Assembly: GCF_900090045.1 (NCBI RefSeq)
Contig: NC_041785.1
Span: 1 to 64,000, forward strand
Direction of reading: 5' to 3'
DNA: 64,000 nucleotides
DNA from: Plasmodium malariae
Taxonomy: Eukaryota; Apicomplexa; Aconoidasida; Haemosporida; Plasmodiidae
This document shows, one piece after another, positions 14,103 to 24,537 of this stretch (position 1 is the stretch's first letter; each line of letters begins with the position of its first letter). Made by a program: the position numbers and the translations under genes. The notes under the pieces were generated by a model. That model was not told the origin of the DNA, searched no databases, and saw only the letters and a list, made by a program, of their open reading frames with translations.

Positions 14103-15092
14103 CACAGAGAACTTAATAATAAGGTATATAATAAAAATAAAATATAAAAATAAAGAGGTATCACTTCCCTGCTAATTTTCTTATGTCATACCGAATTAAA
14201 ACATTTTTAACTAAATTAATATATAAAAATTATTTAATTAGTTCCCTTATAAATTCAGCAAATTTTAATAATTTATTTTATATAATAAGAAAAAAAACTT
14301 TATATACAAAAAATTTGCATTCATTTATATGTAAAAATAGACGAATCAAAAAAAATTTGTTTACCAGCTTAAAAAAATATTTTTAAAATTCATTTTTTAT
14401 TTATTTTTACTTTTTCTTATTTATATATAATAATAATATAAATCTTTACATTTCTAAAATCGCTAAATTATATATTTTTCTTTTTATAATATGTTAATTA
14501 TGTACTTAATAATATATATAAGCTTGAAAAATAAACTAAAATAGTAATAGGGATAATATTAAAGCATTATCCATACTCCATAAACGTAAAATCTTATTTA
14601 AAAAAGTTATTAATTTATTATACATTATAATTTCCTATGTATATAATGAAAAAAAAAAAAGATTTCTTAAAAAGTATTACATAATAAATATAGTTCATAA
14701 TATATTTCTTATAAAAATTATTTTATATAATGAAAATTATATTTATTTCCTTTAGTAAAATATATGTAATATAATATATTTACTTTGCTTGATTAAATTC
14801 AAAAAATGATATTTTTATTTTTAAAAAAAAGCTAAGCATATACTTTTCTAATTACATATACAAGTAGTCATTTTAGAATTGAATAAGATAAAAAAAACAA
14901 CACAAGTATTTTCATTTAAAATGTGAATTCTAAATAGTACCAATAAATATATGTTAGTTTTAATATTATATATTAATTTTGATTTAATATATACATATTT
15001 AATGACAATATATTTTAACACATCAAAAAATAAATAAAGCAATAATATATAAATATAATACAACCATAATTTATAATACAAAATGAAAATCA

Positions 15093-15124
15093 TTAAAACA
15101 TTCAAATATACAAGAAAGCAAAAA
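15093..15124 (-). other. conserved fam 3'-flank block
   Basis: TTAAAACATTCAAATATAC on plus, beginning 202 bp beyond the fam stop codon. Near-identical blocks lie 197-202 bp beyond the stops of the fam genes ending at 19677, 38958, 55936 and 60333. Candidate 3' UTR or transcript-end element, or plain paralogy. Confidence 0.45.
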
Positions 15125-15294
15125 ACTTAATTTATTAATGTTCCTATAAAAATAAAATCTTATAATCATGTATATATACAAAATTAAATCAATAATAGGT
15201 ATGACTATAATGTTTATAACAATAAACATATTACATATAATAATTATTATTAATCATTAAATTATATGAAAATACAAATACCTTATTGTTCATG

Positions 15295-16184
15295 TTACTC
15301 TCTCATCAACTTAATTTTCTTGTATTTTTCATTATATCTTAAGATCTTAGGAAGAGCTATTATAATTATGACAGATAATATAAAGATAATTAGTGAGAAC
15401 ATTATTAGATAAGAATATTTTTCTGGACAAAGAGTGTCTACAATAGATTTCACAGTATCAAGCAATTCTTGTGAACTAAAAGGAATATTTATTTTTCCTT
15501 CCATATACCCTAATCCACGTAATATTGGCAATCCTATTCCGATCAACATAAAAAGAAAAAATATAAAAGCTGCCAATCCGTAACTCCTGAATTTTATTTT
15601 TTTTAATAATATATCACAAATTCTCCTCTTCTTATCAAGAAAATCATCATAATTTTCTTTTTTAATCCATTTTTTTTCAAAATGGAAGTGTTTTCCATCA
15701 AAAATTCCATTATTATAATCTATTATTTCTGTATAGTACTGCGATTTATTTAATAAACTTTTTTTTGATTGTTTATTTTTTCTTTTCGTTACTTTTTCAT
15801 CATGAGATAAGTCTTTATGTTTGTCAATTTCAATATTTGGGAATCTTTCTTTTAAAAGTATATTATTTGAATCTTTGTTATGTTTATATTTTTCTAATAA
15901 TATATAACGTTTTATATCTATTTTTCTATCATACTTACAGTTTCCGTCCAAAGATTTGCCAGATATACACTAAAAATTCAAAGTAAATAATTATATTTAT
16001 TAAGAATAAATAAAATAATGGTAAAATATTGTAATGATTAATATAAAACAAAAAAATTATAAATAATAAATATTATACTTATATGATATTGTTTTACCAC
16101 ATAATTACTAAAATTGCTTATCCATGCTAGAATGATAAACTCAGCAATTTTAATAAATATTATTATATTAATTTTGTGTCCCAT
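15295..16184 (-). CDS. fam-l/fam-m type exported protein (FDGKHFHFEKK subgroup)
   Basis: Two-exon subtelomeric protein of the fam-l/fam-m (DUF3671) class; function unknown, expected to be exported or membrane-bound in the infected red cell. Exon 1 is 16184-16098, 29 codons, MGHKINIIIFIKIAEF..., a hydrophobic leader; donor GTAAAA. Exon 2 is 15969-15295 after a TTTTTAG acceptor, TAA stop. The product is about 253 residues. The subgroup block YYTEIIDYNNGIFDGKHFHF lies at about 107-126, then KKRRICDILLKKIKFRSYG. Transmembrane segments are at about 160-181 and 215-237, followed by a basic tail ending KLMRE. At residues 52-56, where relatives have RxLxx, this copy reads ILLEK: the Arg is replaced by Ile, so the PEXEL-like motif appears lost. 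First fam gene of cassette 1. I cannot say which of fam-l or fam-m it is. Confidence 0.88.
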
Positions 16185-16553
16185 TATATATATCTTTAAT
16201 ACTATATTATATTAAGGAAAATATTAACAAAAATATAATGTACTTCCAATAACAAACAGTTCTATATTTATGAAAATTTTTTTTTTTATAATTCTCTCAT
16301 AAAAACATAATAAAATCTATATAATTATAATTAATTATACTACATATAAATAGTAACATAACTTTAGAAATATATTGTATAACTAATAATGTTATATTAA
16401 AATACAAATAAGCTCCATAAAAATAAATTAACTAGAATTTGTTCGTATATAATTAAATATATATTTAATTTAATGTAATGTATTAATTGGGTAATGCTTT
16501 TATTAATTATTTTCGTAATAAAATAAGAAATAAGTAAATGTTTTTATATTAAA

Positions 16554-16750
16554 TGTAAATATTGAGTTTATCTACTACATAGAATGTGGAGTACATATAT
16601 AATATATCCTCAATATATTAACGTAATAATTAATAATTTTAAGGTTGTTATCATAATAATAATTCGAAATTTGTAAATATTGTATTTAGGAAAATCTAGA
16701 TATATTTTATAGAACATTAATTGTTATAACACTATAAAAATAATAATGAC
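16554..16750 (-). promoter_or_regulatory. conserved upstream blocks E1 and E2
   Basis: E1 begins TGTAAATATTGAGTTTAT (16554), followed by ATAGAATGTGGAG. E2 (from 16715) reads CATTAATTGTTATAACA. E1 lies 370 bp upstream of the fam ATG. Both recur upstream of most other fam genes at similar distance and with similar E1-E2 spacing (161 bp here). Candidate promoter elements; not a known named motif. Confidence 0.4.
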
Positions 16751-17030
16751 AAAATAAAAATAAAACTTTGTGTATTATTACAATTATAATAGGGGCATTA
16801 GTTTCTCCTTAATGACAATATTTTATTGTGTATAATTCTTTTAAAATGATGAATTTAATCTATTCTACCTAATCTATAAAGATGTATGCACTATAAAGCA
16901 AATAAGAATTCATTCTTTATATTTGAGCTATAATTTTTAAAAATTACAATTTTTAATTTTGTTTTATTCCATCATTTCTCAACGAAAAATCCTTATATTC
17001 TAGTACATTATATTTTAATTTTTTCTTTAG

Positions 17031-18225
17031 ATATATATATTTAGAAGAAATACTAATATGGTAGAAAAACGATCAAGAAGAAATGTTAGAGATAAAATGT
17101 TTATAGAAATATTGCATGCAATTGCATTAATTAAAGAATATTCTAAACGAAATGAATTTACAATTAAGTATAACATGTATGGTGCATTATATGAGCACAA
17201 AAAATAAGGTAAGACAAAATAATTTACTAAAATGTATGTTTTATCAATTTTTCTATTAATGTTAGAAGGTATATATTATTTTTAAAATATTCCTTTAAAA
17301 ATATGTTATGTCAGGAGCAAATATTAAGGATGTACTAAAATAAATAAACATAAACATGAAAACAAGTAATCATTTATTAAAAAAATTATAAACAAAAAAT
17401 ATATTATACCCAAATATTTGCGTCCTATATGTGTAACCCAAACAGCGATAACTATTATAAAGTTATACGCACAAAATATTATTGTAATAATCTGAAATAT
17501 ATCGTCGTATTGTAGTTATGCTTAAAATAAATTATTTATACAAGGTAATAATAAACAACATTAGAAAATGTTAAAATATTACAAAAATTAATATCATAAT
17601 ATTTTTATACTTTTACATTATTTATATTTTTACCTCAACATATATTCAAACTCATCTACCTTTTTATGTTACAATGATTTGAGTATTTAACGTTTTATAT
17701 CACATAAAATATTGCCATATAAAATATAAGCCATTCCGTTTTTAAAGTGTTTAAAAACAAATATATATGTATTATGAGATTATTTATGAAAAATAAATTC
17801 TCTATCTTACATATTCCTCTTAAACATTTAAATATAAATACAAGTTTTTTGTTTTTTATATATTTATGATTTCTAAACAATATTTTAGTATTTTCTTTTA
17901 AAAATAAATCATATTTTTTTTAATTATTTATGATTTTACTCAATTAAGCAGTAATATACAAATATATTAAGTTCCTTATAAAAAAAGTATTTTTGTCCTT
18001 AATATATATTTACACAATAAATGAATTATGCTACTTTATATATGCAGTAGTATAAATATCTTATTATATCATCATTCACCTCTAGATCCAATATTTTTTT
18101 GTTTAATCCTATCTTATAAATTTATTATGTATACTAATATATTTTATTTTTAGATGGTGCGTTCAACACTGTATGCAATTAGACTAATTCATTTTTTTCC
18201 TTCAGTATTATTGTCTAAAATGTAA
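17031..18225 (+). pseudogene. decayed STP1/SURFIN-like fragment (tentative)
   Basis: After a strong acceptor (TTTTTTCTTTAG) an open piece from 17031 to TAA at about 17205 reads as a basic stretch with RDKMFIEILHAIALIKEYSK. This loosely resembles the RYKTIIEVHMKILEEYRN stretch of exon 4 of the intact STP1 in this window. The stop is immediately followed by a textbook donor (AAGGTAAGA). A second piece after another acceptor (18154-18225) reads MVRSTLYAIRLIHFFPSVLL and then stops. The pattern suggests two broken exons of an old gene, but family assignment is weak and the second piece is unidentified. Confidence 0.3.
17323..17515 (-). pseudogene. possible transmembrane relic
   Basis: About 63 open codons on minus read YDDIFQIITIIFCAYNFIIV and on to WVTHIGRKYLG and a second hydrophobic run. 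The sequence is less AT-rich than its surroundings (GCGTATAAC, GGACGC). It lies opposite in strand to the relic at 17031. No start codon or family recognised; it may be chance. Confidence 0.22.
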
Positions 18226-19479
18226 TAAAAATATTTTTATTTTTACAAAGGAAATATTAATAGATTGTTTCCTTTTTTTTTTAAACAGTAAGTAATTTAT
18301 TAATATTTCTAATATAAAATTATTATACTTATTTAATAAAATCTTTTACAATAATATATTGAAATTTTTTTAATAAAGCTAAAATAAAACTTATCTAATT
18401 AAAAAAAAAAACAATATAATATGCATATGAATTATCAATAAAAAAATAATTCTTCTTTTAATAACATTTTATCTAAAAATTTACATTATAAATATAAATG
18501 TATTAGTATTTGTCAATATAATTTAAATATATTTTTTTTATACACCTTTAAAATAATAATAACTCTTCAATTGATATATTTTTAGACATAAAAAAAGAGG
18601 ACATAAATATAAAATATTACTTGCAAATTATTAGATGAATGCAGAACAAATATATATTTATCCATGACACCTAACTATAATTCACTTTTTTAGTGACCTA
18701 TTGATATATTTAAAATTTTACTATTATGAAAAGCAAAAAAAAATAAAAATAATTCATATTATTTATTAATATATAAGTACATTTAATTTACTAATATAAT
18801 CATTTTATATCGTAAAAAATAAAAAATAATAACTTGAATTATGTATAAATATTCAATATAATATATATTTAAATAATTTTTTAAAATTAAGCGCAATTAT
18901 AAAAAATGAAAAGTGTTTAGCCATACATTAACTGGTCATATGTAGAAATCCTAAGTTAATCCATTATAAACAAAAAAATATTTAATAAAAATAATAATTT
19001 AATATATATCTATATTTTCTCTTTAAACCATTAAAAAAATAATAAATGTTTGTTAAAAGGATGTTTAAATAAATAAGTTCTATAATACATTATTAATAAA
19101 CTTATTTATATAATAATTATTAAATATTTCCTTATATAATATATATGTATCAATACAACAATATGCGTTCGCATTTAATTGTTACATGAAAAATGTAATA
19201 CATCTTTTTTTAATATAAATCTAATTAAACATTTATCTAAATATATCAAAATATAAACATTTTAGATTAGTATGAGATCAAATAAAAATAAATCTTATTA
19301 TAGTTAAAATATAAATCACCACAAAATGTTGATAAAATTGTATAGATTATCTTTTTATATAGTAATAATAATGTACAAAAACATATACTTATACGAATTT
19401 ACTAGAATACATTAATATACACTAAGCCATTATTTACATTAAAGCTCAAACTATAATTAAAACTACAGATAGAAATATA

Positions 19480-19510
19480 TTAAAACATTCTAATTCACAA
19501 AAAAACTAAG
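19480..19510 (-). other. conserved fam 3'-flank block
   Basis: TTAAAACATTCTAATTCAC on plus, starting 197 bp beyond the stop of the fam gene at 19677. Same block and same distance as at four other fam genes. Confidence 0.45.
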
Positions 19511-19676
19511 ATAAAATTATTTTAAATTGTTCATAAAAAATTCCCTTATCTGTATGTTTATATATAAGAATTAAGAAATTATTGATATGCTTATTATATA
19601 TATTTACATATATTGTAATTATTAGTTCACATTGATTATTTTATTACAGAAAATAGTATGTAACTCATTATTAATT

Positions 19677-20656
19677 TTATCTTTGTCTGAACTTTATTCT
19701 TTCATATTTTTTAACTTTTTTATGATAATAAACAACCCTTGATATAAGTGTTATACCTAATATTAAAAACGGTAAGCCATATATTAGGATTCTAAATAAT
19801 CTTCCTAATACATGCAATTCACTAATTTTTTTAGATGCTTCTCCAATGGTTGTCCAAAACCATTTTACATCTTTCAGAGACGTATATACCGTATTCAACC
19901 ACCCATTTTTTCCCGATTCTTCTAAAATTTTAAAAAATCCTATTGCATCCCACAACCCGTTTTTTCCATCTACCGCACCCCACGATAAATCTACTATGGG
20001 CAGTACTGATAACAAAAAGAACATTAATAAAGGTAAAACAAATAGTAGTACGCATTTTTTACGTATTATTTTTCTGTAAGACTTATTACTAATTGTTTTG
20101 TTGTTTTTAAGAAAATCCATAAAATCCATTTCTTTGAATATTTTTTTTTCAAAGTAGGAATAATTTTTTGTTTCAAACATACACTTGTTTTTTTTCATAT
20201 ATGATTTACAGTTTCCTTTAAATTCTGATGGACTTCCATTTGAATGTTTTCTTTTTCCAGTGTACCCTTCCATATGATTATATATATCTTTTTTTTTCGT
20301 CATTCCGTTATTTGTCATTTCCTCTTTTAAACCTAAGGCATTTGAATATTTATCCTGTTTATATTTTGACAGTATACGATATGCTTTTCCATGTATTTTT
20401 GTACTATAATTGTAACTTTCATACAAATATTTATTAAATGTACTCTAAAAAATCAAAAAAAGAAATGAATATCAAAAAATTAAATAATATCACACTAAAA
20501 AAAGTAATTACAAAAATAAAACACAAAAAATAAGAATAACATAAATATATTTAAATAATAATATCATACCATATAAATGTAAATATAACATATCCAACTT
20601 AAAAGGGTAAACTTAGGAATTTTAATAAATAACAGTGACTTTGTTTTTTTTTCCAT
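19677..20656 (-). CDS. fam-l/fam-m type exported protein (EKKIFKELD subgroup)
   Basis: Two-exon exported-type protein of unknown function. Exon 1 is 20656-20570 (29 codons, MEKKTKSLLFIKI..., hydrophobic leader, donor GTATGA). Exon 2 is 20444-19677 after TTTTAG, opening STFNKYLYES. The product is about 284 residues. RILSK lies at 52-56, an RxL export-type motif with Lys where canonical PEXEL has E/D/Q. The subgroup block YSYFEKKIFKEMDFMDFLKN is at about 124-143. Transmembrane segment 1 (about 161-182) ends VLPIVDLSWG. A Trp-rich loop precedes transmembrane segment 2 (about 246-268), and the tail is HKKVKKYERIKF. It is the upstream partner of the fam gene at 16184 (start-to-start 4472 bp, same strand), the doublet arrangement described for these families. 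Confidence 0.92.
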
Positions 20657-21031
20657 TATATAGAACTTTAATATATAAATACACGAAGGATATAATTAAC
20701 AAAATATGGTACTCTTTTGAAAATGAAATATACAATTACTTTTTATTTAATCTGTTTTTCATATTTTTTCGTAAAAACATAATGTAAACTATGTAACTAT
20801 AATTTTTTTTACAACTCAGATAATCAAATGTAAATTTAAATGTATATTATAAATTTTTTATCTTAACTATATGTACATAAAAATAATATTAATTAGAATG
20901 AAGTTATTTTAATTAATTAATAAATATACAAAATATGTAGATTATTAATTTAATTCAGTATATTAAGTAAATAATTATTAATTTTTTTCAAAACAAAATA
21001 AAAAACAATATATTTTAATTCTTAATATATC

Positions 21032-21209
21032 AAAATATTGAGTATATAGAGAACGTAGAGAATATAAATAATGCTTTCCTCTATCTTTAAGAGAAATGTT
21101 ACTGTTTTTATTGATACGTTTCTATTAATATTTTTAACATAAGAATTATATTCTTGGAAAACTTGTTATGCCTATTAAATTATTAATTATTATAACAATA
21201 TAATAATAG
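21032..21209 (-). promoter_or_regulatory. conserved upstream blocks E1 and E2
   Basis: E1 AAAATATTGAGTATATAG followed by GAACGTAGAGAATATAAATA (21032-21070). E2 TATTAATTATTATAACAATA (21181 on). E1 starts about 376 bp upstream of the fam ATG at 20656; E1-E2 spacing is about 146 bp. Confidence 0.4.
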
Positions 21210-21543
21210 TAGTAACAAATGAAGCAAACTATAAACTCTACGACCTTTTCTATCATATATTTAATAGCTGATATATTAGTTAATACGTAAATTTATGTAT
21301 TTCTTTAATGGACAATAATATATTTTAAAATTAAAATATACAACATTGGAACTAATCCACAAAAAATACTTACTTTAAACACAACTAAGAATTTATATTT
21401 TATAACTACTATATAATTTTTATATAGAATAATTTTTAATTATATATTATTTATATTAACATTTCTAAATTCAAATTTTATAAATTTAAGGATATTATTC
21501 AATTTTTTATTTTTAATATATATATATATTTTAGCAGTAATAT

Positions 21544-21567
21544 AAAAAAAAAAAAAAAAAAAAAAAA
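21544..21567. repeat. A24 homopolymer
   Basis: Run of 24 A on plus, in the non-coding sequence between the second fam gene of cassette 1 and the PIR pseudogene. Confidence 0.9.
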
Positions 21568-23384
21568 CTATGAAGTAATTCCTATATAAAATATATTAAA
21601 TCCTCATAACTTTGGTTCACTAATATATTTGCATAATAATATTTGGAATAAAAAGAAATTTTTATGTTAGTTACTAATTTATTTTTTAATAAATATTAAA
21701 TTAATTCGTATATTATATTATTAAATACACTGTTATGCAAGTGTAATCAAAATATAATAAATGTATTTTTTCTTTGATTGGTAAAACTTCATAATAAGCA
21801 AATTAATTGTCTACCATGTATGTAACCATTACAAATTAAAATTGAATTATCAATTTTTGAATATATAGTACTAATAACTTGAACCTGAACCAACAAGATT
21901 TAAATACAAGCTTATGTCATATAAAGAAAAGAATGTGGCTTCATAAAATAACATAACTTTTAATATTTATTAAGATAAAAATATATAATTAAAAAACATA
22001 AAAACTTGTATTAACAAGGTTGTTAATTTTGCTAAGTATATATATTAAAAATATTGATATTAAGGTATCAATGGCCAATTATATGTTTTTAAAAAGGCTG
22101 AAATATTTAAGGTGTTTCATGTTCTAATTTATATATATTCAAAAATACTTAGCATATGATTAATAAATCTAATAATTATCTAAGTGGGATTTTCAATATG
22201 AACTTAGAGCAATTTCAACAAAATTAGGGATTAATAATGTTAAAATTCCATAAATAAATTTATTACACAACAGTATAATATATCTTTATTTATAATATAA
22301 AGATTTATATTTAAATTATAATATATTAGAGGTATAGTATTGTCAAAACCTCTATAACAATTTTAGGATGTAATTATATATGTAATGTTCATACTATGAA
22401 AAACTTATATTATTTAAAAGTTAATTAAATTTTTTCATCTTTTATTTTTGTTATATAATTATAATCAATTTAAAATGTAAAAATATTTATTGTTTCTACA
22501 TATATTTATATATAGAATATTAAAATATATATTATACAAAGTTAAATGTTATAAAGGTAAAAGTAAAACTTTAACTTCCATATACATTATGATAGAGAGA
22601 ATTCACAGATTACTTTTTAATTGTATGATATAGTCTATTTATCGAATATTACATTTATAATTAAAACAAGTTTTTACAGGACGTATATTCTTAATTTAAG
22701 TAATAAATTCTTATTGTCACATACATTACTTACATTTTATTTAAAATTACTTTTCGTTTAATTAAATTTTAATTTTAGTAAAATTCGTGAAGTTCATATT
22801 CTTAACCAGTGTATATATTGTTAAAACTTATTATAAATATTAAATGAAATAATATGAGAGTTATAATCTTAACAATAAAAACAATTATAATAAAATAAAA
22901 GAGAAACATCTATGCTTATAATATAGTAAACATTTATCTATTTATATTATTTAAAATGTCCAAAATATTCCTAAATAGATATTGCATTATAATAGGAAAT
23001 GTATATTGGAATGAACTAGAATTATTTTATTTATTTGTATAATATATCAGTACAAATATATGAGATTCATATAAATAAACAAATAGAAAAAAGTAATTTC
23101 CTCTAAAATTATTTTTATTTACAATAAAACAACCTTTTTTTTTCAAATAATTATATTGTCTATTAGAATAGTTTATTTCATATTTTACTAATTATGCTAC
23201 CTTATTTTAATACTAATAAAAAGTAAAAAGGAAATTTTCCTGTATATTTTGTTCTTAAAATTTTCTGTATGAAAAAAAGTTATAAACCACATATAAACAT
23301 ATTAAATATATTTTTTCTTTTATATAAATATTAATATTACACCAATTTAATTTTTGCTATTTAATTCACGTAAATCTATATACA

Positions 23385-24537
23385 ATGGTGACTAATAGTA
23401 CGGAAGAAAACGCAAAATTTATTTTTATATTATAATTATTATATTTGTCATTGTAGCCAAGCATTCATTTTTCTAGAAATTATACATAAATTTGTTTAAT
23501 GAAAATATAAATTTGTCTATTTATATATTATTATTATACTTTTTTATTTTTAGGAGAATACTGTAACATTATATCTTAAATATAGAGATAATTTTAATAA
23601 TAAAGCTATATAAGATACATGGAATAGTAGTAGACCTGGTGGAAATCCTGGAATCAAATGTGAATCAATTAATAATGATAATTTTACCACTGCCTGTCAA
23701 GAGATTGGTAGATATTTAATTGAGATAAATAATCGTTATAAATATCATAGTCTCAAACTATGTAAATACCTACATTACAAAATAAATTCAGATGAAAATT
23801 ATAATAAAAATTCTGATTGGCTTGAGGGATATAAAACCTTTTCTTCTAGAACAAATGATATATGCAAGGAAGAAATAAAAAATATTCCACGTAATATTTT
23901 AGATAATCTTAAAGAATTATACGGATATTTTGATGGTTTTAATAAATAAATTTGTAAAGAAGATGAATCCATGCGAAGTACATGTGAAAATGTTAATAAA
24001 ATTTATAAGTTTTATATTCAAAATTATGAGAAATGTGAAAAAAATCATCAACTAGCTTTTTGTGAGGAGTTAAACGATTTTAAAGAAGCATATAATAGTA
24101 AAAAAGGCAAAGTAACTCCTTATGCTGGTTAATTACAAATTTTACCACCTACAGAAGTAGATAATGTATTTACTACCAGTATAACAACAGCTGCCGTATT
24201 ACTAACTTCTTTAACTTTATTTATTTTATATAAGGTAAACCAAAATTATATATAAATATGTAAATATGGAACCATAATATGTTTAATTCAAAATCACCAA
24301 AAATTATCTGTAAAAAAACAATTATATTTTTAAGTACATATATATCTCTTCTTTTTTATATAGTTTACGCCAGTAAAAACCTTGTTACATAGTTGTTTGC
24401 AAAGGAAAAAAATAAATGAAATTAACAAAATTGAAAAAGAAAAAACAGAATGCTTAGAAAATATACTAGAAGAAGTAAATGGAGATTGTGAAGGAAGTTT
24501 TCATAATATTGGTTATCAATCTAAAAGAGACACTTAA
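23385..24537 (+). pseudogene. pir: PIR pseudogene, three in-frame stops, frame otherwise kept
   Basis: Paralogue of the PIR at 11383. Exon 1 ATG at 23385 (MVTNSTEEN), but the usual GTAAAA donor reads GCAAAA. Exon 2 is 23554-24234 and exon 3 24364-24537 (FTPVKTLLHSCLQRKK... ending FHNIGYQSKRDT). Exon 2 is 681 bp, exactly as in the intact copy, with no frameshift. In-frame TAA codons lie at 23611-23613, 23947-23949 and 24130-24132. The cysteines, the FCEELNDFKEAY motif, the transmembrane segment and the second intron are all recognisable. A fairly recent loss of function is the simplest reading; the perfectly kept frame makes it worth checking for expression. It heads cassette 2. Confidence 0.9.

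Larger units (their letters stand above)
12518..15294. other. convergent 3' flanks of PIR and fam genes
   Basis: No gene supported. The left part is the PIR 3' flank, with blocks shared with the downstream regions of the other plus-strand PIRs: the GCATGATGA element near 13150 is matched near 25147, and CCCTTTTATATGTATAATAT near 13281 near 25270. The right part is the fam 3' flank. A (TA)n tract runs at about 14075-14095 and ends in GTGTGTG. Short open frames here (such as 14183-14386 and 14848-15105) are asparagine/lysine/isoleucine-rich noise. Confidence 0.6.
16185..19676. other. fam upstream region with decayed coding fragments
   Basis: No intact gene. It holds the promoter-side conserved blocks of the fam gene at 16184 (16554-16750), possible coding relics at 17031-18225 (plus) and 17323-17515 (minus), and at its right end the 3' flank of the next fam gene, with the conserved block at 19480. 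The remainder is low-complexity AT sequence. Confidence 0.6.
10480..21210. repeat. cassette copy 1: PIR(+), fam(-), fam(-), intact
   Basis: First of three similarly built blocks. From the PIR ATG (11383) to the first fam ATG (16184) is 4801 bp, and from there to the second fam ATG (20656) 4472 bp. Flanks align by eye with the blocks at 22440-33200 and 51180-61900. All three genes are intact here. Outer limits are approximate: homology fades into AT-rich sequence. Confidence 0.7.
20657..23384. other. divergent intergenic region, fam and PIR 5' flanks
   Basis: No gene. The left part carries the fam upstream blocks (21032-21209). A 24-base A tract lies at 21544-21567. From about 22440 the sequence aligns with the 5' flank of the PIR at 11383, including the AGAGAGAATT block near 22595 (also near 10585) and a block ending about 135 bp before the start codon. 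Confidence 0.6.

Noticed and set aside
14183..14386. 67-codon open frame on plus
   Set aside because: Composed almost only of N, K, I, L, F and Y in AT-rich DNA, with no family pattern, no splice context and no conservation in the other cassettes at the same place.
14848..15105. 85-codon open frame on minus in the fam 3' flank
   Set aside because: Overlaps the conserved non-coding 3' block and has only low-complexity I/Y/L/K content; the paralogous interval at 55.5-55.75 kb is not open.
15765..15986. Plus-strand open frame opposite the fam gene at 15295
   Set aside because: Antisense shadow of exon 2; the minus-strand reading has the full fam architecture. The same applies to 19846-20079, 20228-20437, 27674-27976, 56033-56227, 60406-60777 and 60787-61035.
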